Made by a program: the position numbers and the translations under genes. A DNA stretch of 32,022 nt from Candidatus Woesearchaeota archaeon (lineage in GTDB: Archaea; Nanobdellota; Nanobdellia; Woesearchaeales; ARS49), in the NCBI GenBank assembly GCA_026394935.1, contig JAPLZR010000008.1, forward strand, positions 1-32,022, given 5' to 3'. Positions 1-7,248 of this stretch are shown here, in pieces. The notes under the pieces were generated by a model that searched no databases, was not told where the DNA came from, and saw only the letters and a program-made list of their open reading frames with translations. Position 1 is the stretch's first letter, and each line of letters opens with the position of its first letter.

Positions 1-198
1 TTTCACACCAGCCTTCTGAAAATCAGACAATTTCAAACCAGTAATAATACCAGTGCCGAGATGCACCCTGCCAGAAATCTCAAAACCAATATAATGCTTC
101 AAAGGAACATCAGTCTCAAGCATACCCTTAAGCTCTTCAGGAGTAAGAACCTCATCAGTATTCCTTGAAATCAAATCAAATCTTTTTTGAACATCCAT
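1..198 (-). CDS. tyrS: Tyrosyl-tRNA synthetase, N-terminal part (cut by window edge)
   Basis: TyrRS attaches tyrosine to tRNA-Tyr in the cytoplasm. Only the first 66 codons lie in the window and they are absent from the ORF track. They read [10 protein letters not shown]..., then a VLTPEEL helix, then [15 protein letters not shown]. The last segment is the archaeal/eukaryotic TyrRS form of the class I HIGH motif (HLGTG, residues 46-50), preceded by the usual GFE-SG glycine loop. The ATG at 198 was chosen because a TTTAAA box (222-227, minus-strand sense) is centred 26.5 nt upstream and no Shine-Dalgarno is present, so the mRNA should be leaderless. The frame is open to the edge. Archaeal TrpRS is the nearest alternative, but the GFE-SGRVHLG context favours TyrRS. 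Confidence 0.85.
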   Translation of the reverse strand, partial: MDVQKRFDLISRNTDEVLTPEELKGMLETDVPLKHYIGFEISGRVHLGTGIITGLKLSDFQKAGVK

Positions 199-234
199 AA
201 TTTTTGATTATCAATACCGTATTTAAAGTTTGTG

Positions 235-320
235 TCGTGCTGGTCCTTCGGACTGAATTTCTTCTCCCCTTACCTGCGTAGGGGAGAAAAATTCACCCAA
301 GCAACGCTTGGGCGGCACGA
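235..320. repeat. Cloverleaf-like inverted-repeat element between divergent promoters
   Basis: The segment folds on paper into a four-way junction. The closing helix is TCGTGC (235-240) with GCACGA (315-320). It encloses three hairpins. The first is GGTCC/GGACT with a TTC loop (242-254). The second is a 15-bp arm, GAATTT-TTCTCCCCT with AGGGGAGAA-AAATTC and one bulged C at 261 (255-294). The third is a perfect 7-bp arm, CCCAAGC/GCTTGGG with an AAC loop (296-312). It lies between the minus-strand TATA box of tyrS and the plus-strand TATA box of the nuclease gene, so neither leaderless mRNA should contain it. It may be a mobile palindromic repeat, a DNA-level element or an independent small RNA. 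It has no tRNA arms. Confidence 0.6.
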
Positions 321-377
321 ATACCCACTGGACAAACAGCCGCAAGCTATAAAAGCCGACAACAAAAAAGCAAACAA

Positions 378-1169
378 ATGCAACTCATACCAGTATCAGC
401 ACTAAGCAGCTGGACACACTGCCCAAGACAATTCTACCGATCATACGTGCTAAGCATAGAGGAAGCACCAAAAGACGTAATGATACTAGGACTAATAAAA
501 CACAGACTGCACGAAAGCATAACAAAAGATGAAAAAACCATAAAAGAACTCAAAAAAACAGACAACGTACAAGAAAAACTACACGCAACATACTTACAGA
601 TATTGCGCACAATAGTAACAGAACACTCAAACGCGCTAAGAACAGTAAAAGTGCCATTAACAACAGCATTCCAGAAATCACTTCCAATAATAAAATTCGA
701 AGCAGAAGACAAAACAAGCATACTATTGCCATTACTCGAAAAAGGGCTAACAGGCGAAGAACTATGGAACGCGATAACGCCAAAAGTAAAAACAGAATAC
801 TCACTGCAAAGCCTGAAACTAGGCCTAAAAGGAAGAATAGACAGGCTGGAATGCCACGAAACAAAAATAATGCCAGTAGAACTCAAAAGCGGAAACCCGC
901 CAAAAGAAGGAGTATGGGACGGGCACAGAATACAAGCAACAGCATACGCAATGATGCTCGAAGACAAATTCAACGTCCAAGTACCAGAAGCAGTAATACA
1001 CTACCTAGATTTCAACGAAAAAAGAACAATAGTATTAAACCCATTCATGAGAGAAGAAGTCATAGAAACAACAAACAAAGTCAAAAAATGCCTCGAAACC
1101 AAAGAGCTCCCAGACGGGTGCGGGAAGTGCCAGGCATGCGAACAATGCGAAGCACTCAAAACAACTTAA
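378..1169 (+). CDS. Cas4/RecB-like PD-(D/E)XK nuclease with probable Fe-S cluster
   Basis: This is a predicted DNA exonuclease of the PD-(D/E)XK superfamily, of the standalone Cas4-like/RecB archaeal type. The N terminus has the WxxCPRQF signature (C15). The catalytic core shows GRIDRLE (D155) and VELKSG (E168, K170), followed by a QxxxY motif (H183, Q186, Y190). The C terminus has CGKCQACEQC (C248, C251, C254, C257). One N-terminal plus three or more C-terminal cysteines is the pattern that holds a 4Fe-4S cluster in Cas4 and AddB-type nucleases. The length of 263 residues fits. A TATAAA box at 348-353 lies 27.5 nt before the ATG, indicating a leaderless start. No cas1, cas2 or CRISPR repeat is nearby, so a general DNA repair role is more likely than spacer acquisition (inference). 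Confidence 0.8.
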   Translation: MQLIPVSALSSWTHCPRQFYRSYVLSIEEAPKDVMILGLIKHRLHESITKDEKTIKELKKTDNVQEKLHATYLQILRTIVTEHSNALRTVKVPLTTAFQKSLPIIKFEAEDKTSILLPLLEKGLTGEELWNAITPKVKTEYSLQSLKLGLKGRIDRLECHETKIMPVELKSGNPPKEGVWDGHRIQATAYAMMLEDKFNVQVPEAVIHYLDFNEKRTIVLNPFMREEVIETTNKVKKCLETKELPDGCGKCQACEQCEALKTT

Positions 1170-1239
1170 AAACTCAACAGAAAGGTTTAAATATGTCACA
1201 AATTTGAAACCTGTTATCATTCAAGAAAGGTGATACACA

Positions 1240-1503
1240 ATGATTGACGATCAAAAAAAGTTCTCAAAGCAACTGATAGGAAAAACAGTAGTCAGCAAGA
1301 GCGGAAAACGCTTCGGAGAAGTAGGAGACATAGTCTTCGAAGTAAAATCAGGCGAGCTCATCCACGTAGCACTCAAAAACCCAACACAATACACAGAAAA
1401 ACTCGAACTTGAGAAAAGCAAAGAAGGAAACCTCCTAATACCATTCAGCGCAGTCATCGCAATGGGAGACTTCCTCGTAGTATCAGAAGAAGACATAGTA
1501 TAA
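1240..1503 (+). CDS. PRC-barrel domain protein
   Basis: This 87-residue protein consists almost entirely of one PRC-barrel: KQLIGKTVVSKSGKRFGEVGDIVFE... then LLIPFSAV and FLVVSEEDIV. Free-standing archaeal PRC-barrel proteins are small beta-barrel adaptors. Some (the CdpB family) act in cell division and others have been linked to RNA metabolism. The sequence alone does not tell which applies here. Unlike most genes in this window it has a true 5' leader: TTTAAA at 1186-1191 is 51.5 nt from the ATG, and GGTGAT (1229-1234), complementary to the archaeal 16S 3' end, sits 5 nt before the start. It is short but complete and precedes rfcS by about 50 nt. Confidence 0.85.
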   Translation: MIDDQKKFSKQLIGKTVVSKSGKRFGEVGDIVFEVKSGELIHVALKNPTQYTEKLELEKSKEGNLLIPFSAVIAMGDFLVVSEEDIV

Positions 1504-1555
1504 TTCTTTTTCACAATAATGTTTTTATATTCAGCATAGAAAAAGGTATCTGGGG

Positions 1556-2515
1556 ATGGCAGAAGACTCATCAATCTGGACAGAGAAATACAGACCAAAA
1601 ACGTTTGACGGCATAAAAGGACAAGAAGCAACAGTCCAAAAACTCAAAGCGTTCGTCAAACAAAAAAACCTGCCACACCTGATGTTCACAGGACCGGCAG
1701 GCGTAGGAAAAAGCACGATAGCACTAGTCATAGCAAGAGAATTCTATGGAGAATCATACAGAGAAAATTTCCTGGAACTAAACGCGAGCGATGAAAGAGG
1801 AATAGACATCGTAAGAAGCAAAGTAAAAGACTTCGCAAGAACAAAAGCAATAGGAAACGTACCATTCAAAATGATCTTCTTAGACGAGTGCGACGCGCTC
1901 ACAAAAGAAGCACAACAAGCACTAAGAAGAACCATGGAAAACCACACAAGCACCTGCAGGTTCATACTAGCAGCAAACTACAGCAGCAAAATAATAGATC
2001 CAATACAAAGCAGGTGCGCAGTATTCCGCTTCAGACCACTAACAAAAGAACAACTACTGCCCTACATCACAAACATAGCAGAAAAAGAAAAACTAACAAT
2101 ATCACAAGAAGCAAAAGACGCGCTAGTCACGATAGCAGAAGGAGACTGCAGAAAAGCCACAAACATAATGCAAAGCGCGGCATCAGACACAATCACGCCA
2201 GAAATAATCTTCTCACTAGCATCAGTAGCAGAGCCAAAAGAAGTAAAAGAAGTACTAACAACAGCACTCAAAGGAGACTTCATAAAAGCAAGAGAAAAAC
2301 TATTAGACATAATGCTAAGATACGGACTTTCCGGCTTAGATGCAATCAAACAAATACAAAGCGAAATCTGGAACCTGGAACTAGACGGAAGGAAAAAAGT
2401 AAGCCTAATAGACAAATGCGGAGAAACAGAATTCAGACTGGTAGAAGGCTCGGATGAGTTCGTACAATTAGAAGCATTATTAGCACAATTCGTATTAGCA
2501 GGAACTAATTCTTGA
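1556..2515 (+). CDS. rfcS: Replication factor C small subunit
   Basis: RfcS is the repeated AAA+ subunit of the clamp loader that opens PCNA and loads it on primed DNA. The N terminus (WTEKYRPKTFDGIKGQE) is the RFC box. The Walker A motif is GPAGVGKST (46-54), Walker B is FLDECDAL (108-115, where archaeal and eukaryotic RFC usually read DExD), and the arginine-finger SRC motif is SRC (152-154). The C-terminal half is the helical collar. The 319 residues match the family. A TTTATA box (1524-1529) is 29.5 nt upstream and GGGG directly abuts the ATG, so the gene is probably leaderless with its own promoter. The large subunit RfcL is not in the window. Confidence 0.97.
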   Translation: MAEDSSIWTEKYRPKTFDGIKGQEATVQKLKAFVKQKNLPHLMFTGPAGVGKSTIALVIAREFYGESYRENFLELNASDERGIDIVRSKVKDFARTKAIGNVPFKMIFLDECDALTKEAQQALRRTMENHTSTCRFILAANYSSKIIDPIQSRCAVFRFRPLTKEQLLPYITNIAEKEKLTISQEAKDALVTIAEGDCRKATNIMQSAASDTITPEIIFSLASVAEPKEVKEVLTTALKGDFIKAREKLLDIMLRYGLSGLDAIKQIQSEIWNLELDGRKKVSLIDKCGETEFRLVEGSDEFVQLEALLAQFVLAGTNS

Positions 2516-2538
2516 ATTATATGCTTCGCAATTATAAC

Positions 2539-2578
2539 TTAGGGGTATTCAACCGCCATACCCCTAAAACCCCGGCGG
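2539..2578. terminator. Hairpin with potential pseudoknot between convergent genes
   Basis: A 10-bp stem, TTAGGGGTAT (2539-2548) with ATACCCCTAA (2558-2567), closes a 9-nt loop that contains CCGCC (2553-2557). The loop can pair with GGCGG at 2574-2578 immediately downstream, giving an H-type pseudoknot geometry. The 7-nt crossing loop is short for a 10-bp stem, so the outer pairs may need to open. The element fills the gap between convergent rfcS and the lipoprotein gene and could protect or terminate either transcript. There is no poly-T tract, so termination is inference. Confidence 0.5.
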
Positions 2579-2579
2579 C

Positions 2580-3512
2580 TTATTCTCCCGCACTCTTAAC
2601 AAGCAAAGAATCCTGAACAGTCTGTTCGTAATCATAAACAACTTCTACACCAATAACCTGCTCATAATCAGAACGCGATGAAACAGCCTGAGTGCAGGAA
2701 ATAGTCTTAGAACCGCCATAAAGCGTAACAAAACCTTCAGCCATAATGTCACCGCCCTCAAGACCAGTGCACAAAAGACCCGACAAGCCAGACTGAACAA
2801 TCACATAAACCCTGTTCTCGCTCTGGCGATTGGTCCTGTCACAAAAAGTATTCCTCTGGAAAACACTACCAACACCAACATTCTTGATATCAAAAGTAAA
2901 CCCGAGTTTGTCCTTAGCACGAGCACTCTCCTTAAAATCAGAAATCTGAACAGGAGCACCACTATTATAAACCGGCTTGTTCTCATTAATTTCACAAATA
3001 CCGCCAGCTCTCGGAGTCAACAAGTTATCACGAACACACAACTTTCCAACAGCCTGCGTTCTGTACAAATAGCAAACATCAGCCCTCAAAGTAAACTGGG
3101 CAGAAGCACCAGAAATTCTCCCAGCATGATTCAAACCAACAAACTCAGTAAAAACAAGAGGACCAGACAAAACACCAGTCTCAGTCTTCCTAGTCTCGAT
3201 AACATCATCAGGAGCAAGCAAAGTCAACAATTGCTCAGACTTGCCAAACTCAACAGGATTAATACCAGTAATCCTCACCCTCACATTATCCTTAGGAACA
3301 AGAGCCTCACCCTTGTTCTCCAACTTGACAATAACATTAAACGGGTCCTGACCACCATCAAAAACCTCAGCCCTATAATCCTGGAAACCAATAACAAGAC
3401 CCTGAGCACCGCCAACAAAAGGAGAAGTCATACTAACAGCACCTTTCGTTTCTCCCCCAGTACATGCAACTACAAGAAAAGCCAACACCAACAACGGAAG
3501 TAATCGCCTCAT
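2580..3512 (-). CDS. Putative secreted lipoprotein, paralogue 1 (CARDB-like)
   Basis: The N terminus MRRLLPLLVLAFLVVACTGG is a lipoprotein signal with lipobox VVAC (C17), so the 310-residue product should be lipid-anchored outside the membrane. The mature part begins with a beta-rich domain resembling CARDB/Ig-like folds (FNVIVKLENKGEALV). It continues through a YLYRTQAVGKLCV-type cysteine segment to a second domain starting FTFDIKNVGVGSVF. These landmarks recur in the same order in the next two genes upstream, so the three are paralogues. A TTTAAA box (3539-3544) centred 29.5 nt before the ATG suggests its own leaderless promoter in addition to read-through. It is the last gene of the minus-strand envelope cluster. 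Molecular function is unknown. Confidence 0.75.
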   Translation of the reverse strand: MRRLLPLLVLAFLVVACTGGETKGAVSMTSPFVGGAQGLVIGFQDYRAEVFDGGQDPFNVIVKLENKGEALVPKDNVRVRITGINPVEFGKSEQLLTLLAPDDVIETRKTETGVLSGPLVFTEFVGLNHAGRISGASAQFTLRADVCYLYRTQAVGKLCVRDNLLTPRAGGICEINENKPVYNSGAPVQISDFKESARAKDKLGFTFDIKNVGVGSVFQRNTFCDRTNRQSENRVYVIVQSGLSGLLCTGLEGGDIMAEGFVTLYGGSKTISCTQAVSSRSDYEQVIGVEVVYDYEQTVQDSLLVKSAGE

Positions 3513-3545
3513 TTTTCAATTTCAAACATTCTTTGTTATTTAAAC

Positions 3546-4472
3546 TTAACGCTCAACGTGAAGAATCTCAACAGGCTTTGAAATGCTCTGCTTATAACCG
3601 AACTCCAGGAATATGCTCAAAGGAGTCAAATAAGCACTCTGGCCTACAATACCTGAGAGCTCACAGAAAAATGAGCCCGCACCATTAGAAAGACGGAGAT
3701 AACCAGAACCTTCAATTGATTCAGACAACGGCTTGCAGGACTGCATAATAGTTGTATCACCAACAATAACATCCAAAACCCTGACAAAATCAACATCATT
3801 AAACGACAAGCCAGCACCATACGGACTGCAGGACTGATAAGCTTCAGACTTAAAGACGTCTCCACTGCCAACATTCTGAACACTAATACTAAAACGAGTG
3901 GTGCCAGGAGCAGCATCAACCTGAACACCGGTAATCGCAATCGGAGCACCCTGACTGCCCAGCGAAACAGGACCAGGAACACAAACTTTTTCCATACGCG
4001 TAGGAGCATAAGGATTAGGATCAATGCATACCTGAGCATTAGCAGAAGTAAAATAAGTATAGCACGCAGTAGCTAAAAGAGTAGGCTGATATTTATCAAT
4101 ATTTTTCAAAATGGGAATTGTGCCGCTGAAAGAAATCGTATCCATCTCACCTTTAGGCATATATTGAGTCCTTCCTTTCAACACCTCAATCGGTTTACCC
4201 TGCGTACCAATTCCTGCTATCATATTCTGATCAAAACCGGACAAGTAAAGAGAACCAACAGCATCGCTAGTGCCCTTATTCTCAACCTGCACAACAGCCT
4301 CAAAAGGACTGCTATCATAAACTCTTGCAGGAGGAAGATTAGGAACAAAAGAAATTCCTAAACCCTCAGTTCCGTAACGAAAATTGGTTCCGGTAGGCTC
4401 AGTTTGCTTTGTTGTAGTAGTACAAGCAAATAATGCTAATAAGAACACCAAACATAACACTCTCTTTTTCAT
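3546..4472 (-). CDS. Putative secreted lipoprotein, paralogue 2
   Basis: The ORF track begins at a GTG 18 nt upstream. I prefer the ATG at 4472 because TTTATA (4496-4501) is centred exactly 26.5 nt upstream, matching other leaderless genes here, and because the resulting N terminus MKKRVLCLVFLLALFACTTT is a clean lipoprotein signal with lipobox LFAC. An intermediate ATG at 4481 is preceded by GGAAGTGAT and remains possible. Landmarks shared with its neighbours are VVQVENKGTS, ACYTYFTSANAQVCIDP, VSLGSQGAPIAITGV and FSISVQNVGSGDVF. The 308-residue product is predicted to be extracellular and membrane-tethered, with two beta-sandwich modules. Function is unknown. Confidence 0.75.
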   Translation of the reverse strand: MKKRVLCLVFLLALFACTTTTKQTEPTGTNFRYGTEGLGISFVPNLPPARVYDSSPFEAVVQVENKGTSDAVGSLYLSGFDQNMIAGIGTQGKPIEVLKGRTQYMPKGEMDTISFSGTIPILKNIDKYQPTLLATACYTYFTSANAQVCIDPNPYAPTRMEKVCVPGPVSLGSQGAPIAITGVQVDAAPGTTRFSISVQNVGSGDVFKSEAYQSCSPYGAGLSFNDVDFVRVLDVIVGDTTIMQSCKPLSESIEGSGYLRLSNGAGSFFCELSGIVGQSAYLTPLSIFLEFGYKQSISKPVEILHVER

Positions 4473-4511
4473 ACACGCCATTTCAATCACTTCCTTATAA
4501 ATACTTTTTGG

Positions 4512-5441
4512 TTAATAAGCGCCAACCGAACAGACACCCTGGCTTGGAAGACGGGTAACAGCAACAGGCCATGCAACAACGTCCTTATAACCATAATCCA
4601 ACTCGACAAGCAAAATAGAACTGAACGTTCCAGAATCAACACCATACTTTGCCTCAGCAAACTTGCAAATCACAGTAGCTTCCTTTGCAGGATCAAGCCT
4701 GACAACACCCGGAGTGCATACAAGCTCATTACCCTGCACTTCAGCACGAACAATAACCTCGCTAATATTCAAAGAACCAGGACCCCTAAGGCAGGCAAGC
4801 ATAACAGCATCCTTAGCAAACACTGTACCAGTGCCCAAGTTCTGAATACTGATTTCAAAATAAGGACGCACCATGTCCCCTTCAGGAGCCATAACAGAAG
4901 AAACCTTTGTAACAGCGACAGGACCACCCTGACCGCCACTCAAAGAAACAGGCTTAGCAGTACAAGGCTTATTCTTATTAATACCCCTAACATCGGGGTC
5001 AATACAAACAGGCACGCCAGCAGTCGTCTTATAAGGATAACACGCCTGGAAAATCAAAGTTGTATCATAAGAAGCTGATTGTTCAGGCAGGTCAACACTC
5101 TCAAACTTGAAAGACGTTTGATTAACACCGCCAACAGGATAATAAGAACTTTTGCCAAGCAAAGAAAACTCGCCAACAGCAGAATCAACAGGAGCCAAAT
5201 ACTGTTCCTCAAGAATCCAAGAATACTTTCCCCCCTTAATATCAAATGCGCCACTGTTCTTCAAAAAAAGAAAAACCTCGCCCTGCTGGCACATATAAAC
5301 ACCAGCCATCGAACCAGGAGCAAACGTAACATCCAACGCAGAAGTACCAACCCTAATCTCAGGAGGAACAGGAATGCCCTTTTGCACAGGCATAAACTGG
5401 CAGGCAGACAACAACAGCAAAACTAAGATGAGCTTTCTCAT
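4512..5441 (-). CDS. Putative secreted lipoprotein, paralogue 3
   Basis: MRKLILVLLLLSACQFMP is a lipoprotein signal (lipobox LSAC, C14). The mature protein carries the family landmarks: VFLFLKNSGAFDIKG in the first domain, then ACYPYKTTAGVPVCIDPD, VSLSGGQGGPVAVTKV, and FEISIQNLGTGTVF opening the second domain. The 309-residue length matches both paralogues. The start codon overlaps the stop of the upstream membrane-protein gene (ATGA), implying translational coupling and shared function with it. In this paralogue the first domain has diverged most. Ligand and partner are unknown. A role in an envelope complex with the seven-TM protein is inference from the operon. Confidence 0.75.
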   Translation of the reverse strand: MRKLILVLLLLSACQFMPVQKGIPVPPEIRVGTSALDVTFAPGSMAGVYMCQQGEVFLFLKNSGAFDIKGGKYSWILEEQYLAPVDSAVGEFSLLGKSSYYPVGGVNQTSFKFESVDLPEQSASYDTTLIFQACYPYKTTAGVPVCIDPDVRGINKNKPCTAKPVSLSGGQGGPVAVTKVSSVMAPEGDMVRPYFEISIQNLGTGTVFAKDAVMLACLRGPGSLNISEVIVRAEVQGNELVCTPGVVRLDPAKEATVICKFAEAKYGVDSGTFSSILLVELDYGYKDVVAWPVAVTRLPSQGVCSVGAY

Positions 5442-7246
5442 GGCGAAGGCACCTTCTTTTGTTGGACATTAACGCCAACTTTCTTCTTCACAACATACTG
5501 ATAATTCACAGTAGTCTTAAAACTCCTGATAGCCAAAGGAGCATTAGCCAACAAAACAGCCACATCTTTAACTTTTGTGTGAACACGAATAGTCTTAGGA
5601 GTGGTCACAGGAGATTTAAACAATTTCAAAAGAACACTGCCTTCCAATGTGCACGTCTGCTCTGCGTCTTTTCCGCCAGTACAGCCGGAAACCGGATTAC
5701 CATCCACATCTTCAATGGTCAATCCAGGAGGAACAGTAATACTAAAATTAGTAATGTTCCAAAGCTCGCCCTCCATCCAATTCCTGTCAAAAGTAATGCT
5801 TAAAGTAGGACCGAATTCCTCGCCGGCAACAAGCGCAACAGGCTGCTGACCAGCACCCATACCAATCATCAAAGGACCGCCAGTAAACTTGGCAATAGGA
5901 TTCTTATCAGCAATCTTAAACGAGTCCAACGGGTCAATCTGCTTTCTGCGCATAGACCTGACAGTCTCCTGATCCATAAAATAACTCTTCAAGAAAGCGC
6001 TCGTAATAAAATCAAAAGAAGTCTCAAGCACAATCTGAGGAGAACCCAAACCAGCATCAGAAGCATTAATCAGGCAATCAAGCTCCTGCATCTCATACTC
6101 CTCGACGGAAAAAGTGTCACGAGGCTTGATCACTCCCCTTGCAAAGTCCACGCCCTCAGGATAGCACTTAACTTTAACAATCAAATTCTCGCTAGTCTTA
6201 AACGACTCAACCCTCAACCTGGCAAAAACATCAATCTTATCCTCAAACTGAACAATCGGAGAAGTAACACCAACATTATCCACAAACACGCCCAAAGGCT
6301 TCTGACTCTGAGCTTCAACACCCATCTCATAATCACCAGTCGCAATATAAATCTGAGATTGAATTCCTTTGGCAACCTGCTGGCCAGCCTTGAAAAGAGT
6401 GTTGAACGAGTCAAACCATCCCTGGCGAACAGCATAAACAGACTCATACAACGGAGTCCCTGGCGGGGAAATCAATGAAACAGTAGTAGGCGCTAACAAA
6501 ATCGTCACAAAAAAAAGAAGGTTGACAAACAATGCAACCCATTTCAACGTATTCGGACCTTTCTGATCCGTTCTTTTAGGCCATACAGCAATGACGAACA
6601 AATAAGTTACAATCAGAAAAGTGGTCGCAAAATTAGGCAACGGCACATTCATCATAGTCTGAGCCCAAACGGAAAGCCAGAACAGGATAATACCGCCAAA
6701 CAAAACAATAAGAACAGTCAAAACCTTATTGGCAAAATCCCTTGTTTTTTCAAAAGTCCAAACCACCAGAGTAGCAGTAATACCGACTGCCAAAATAATA
6801 TTTGTCGAAGTCAGCATATTAACCGACTCCAAAAACCAAACAAGAACCGGCAATAAAAGAACAACAAAACCCTTCTTCGGCTCCTTAAAAATAACACCGA
6901 CAATCAGCGAAGCACTAGCAGAAATTAAAATCCAATTAGCTAGAGTGCGAACGCCAATAAAGCGCAAATACAAAAAGAGAAAAAAAGCAATAACAAAAAC
7001 AACACCAGGCTGAGCCCAAATCTTGCCTTTAGCCGGCTCGTAACCAGCCTGAATGGGAGCCGCCGCCATAGCGCCGCCAACAGCTGCAGCAGCCCTGCCA
7101 GTGCGGCTTTCCGCAATTCTTTCCTTCAAAGCCCTTGCCTTTTCAGCAGCGCGTTCCTTCAATTCTTTTGCCTTATCAGCCAGTCCAACAAAAAAACCAG
7201 AACCCGGCGCTATTATGTTAGCAGCCGTGGCTTTCAAATCAACCAT
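5438..7246 (-). CDS. Seven-TM membrane protein with large C-terminal domain
   Basis: I do not recognise this 602-residue protein. It begins with a charged, Ala-rich amphipathic stretch (KAKELKERAAEKARALKER, about 25-43). Seven hydrophobic segments follow between about residues 75 and 285, for example VVFVIAFFLFLYL, WILISASASLIVGVIF, VLTVLIVLFGGIILFWL and WVALFVNLLFFVTILL. The C-terminal ~320 residues are soluble and beta-rich and contain a Cys pair region (SGCTGGKDAEQTC). With an odd number of segments the two ends lie on opposite sides, so a cytoplasmic N terminus and external C-terminal domain are likely. It lies 2 nt after the stop of the upstream gene and overlaps the lipoprotein gene downstream by 4 nt. 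A platform protein for the lipoproteins is a reasonable guess. Confidence 0.7.
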   Translation of the reverse strand: MVDLKATAANIIAPGSGFFVGLADKAKELKERAAEKARALKERIAESRTGRAAAAVGGAMAAAPIQAGYEPAKGKIWAQPGVVFVIAFFLFLYLRFIGVRTLANWILISASASLIVGVIFKEPKKGFVVLLLPVLVWFLESVNMLTSTNIILAVGITATLVVWTFEKTRDFANKVLTVLIVLFGGIILFWLSVWAQTMMNVPLPNFATTFLIVTYLFVIAVWPKRTDQKGPNTLKWVALFVNLLFFVTILLAPTTVSLISPPGTPLYESVYAVRQGWFDSFNTLFKAGQQVAKGIQSQIYIATGDYEMGVEAQSQKPLGVFVDNVGVTSPIVQFEDKIDVFARLRVESFKTSENLIVKVKCYPEGVDFARGVIKPRDTFSVEEYEMQELDCLINASDAGLGSPQIVLETSFDFITSAFLKSYFMDQETVRSMRRKQIDPLDSFKIADKNPIAKFTGGPLMIGMGAGQQPVALVAGEEFGPTLSITFDRNWMEGELWNITNFSITVPPGLTIEDVDGNPVSGCTGGKDAEQTCTLEGSVLLKLFKSPVTTPKTIRVHTKVKDVAVLLANAPLAIRSFKTTVNYQYVVKKKVGVNVQQKKVPSP

Positions 7247-7248
7247 TT

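Noticed and set aside
235-320. tRNA-like cloverleaf
   Set aside because: The junction has no 7-bp acceptor with CCA context, no TTCRANY T-loop and arm lengths (5, 15, 7) that do not fit a tRNA.
434-973. Minus-strand ORF of 179 aa and similar long shadow ORFs (e.g. 23334-24131 +, 24591-25391 -, 7765-8427 +)
   Set aside because: They lie opposite or out of frame to genes with clear motifs and have skewed Leu/Ser- or Arg/Asn-rich translations expected from the A/C-biased composition.
378-1169. CRISPR-associated Cas4 with array
   Set aside because: No direct repeats with regular spacers and no cas1/cas2 anywhere in the window.
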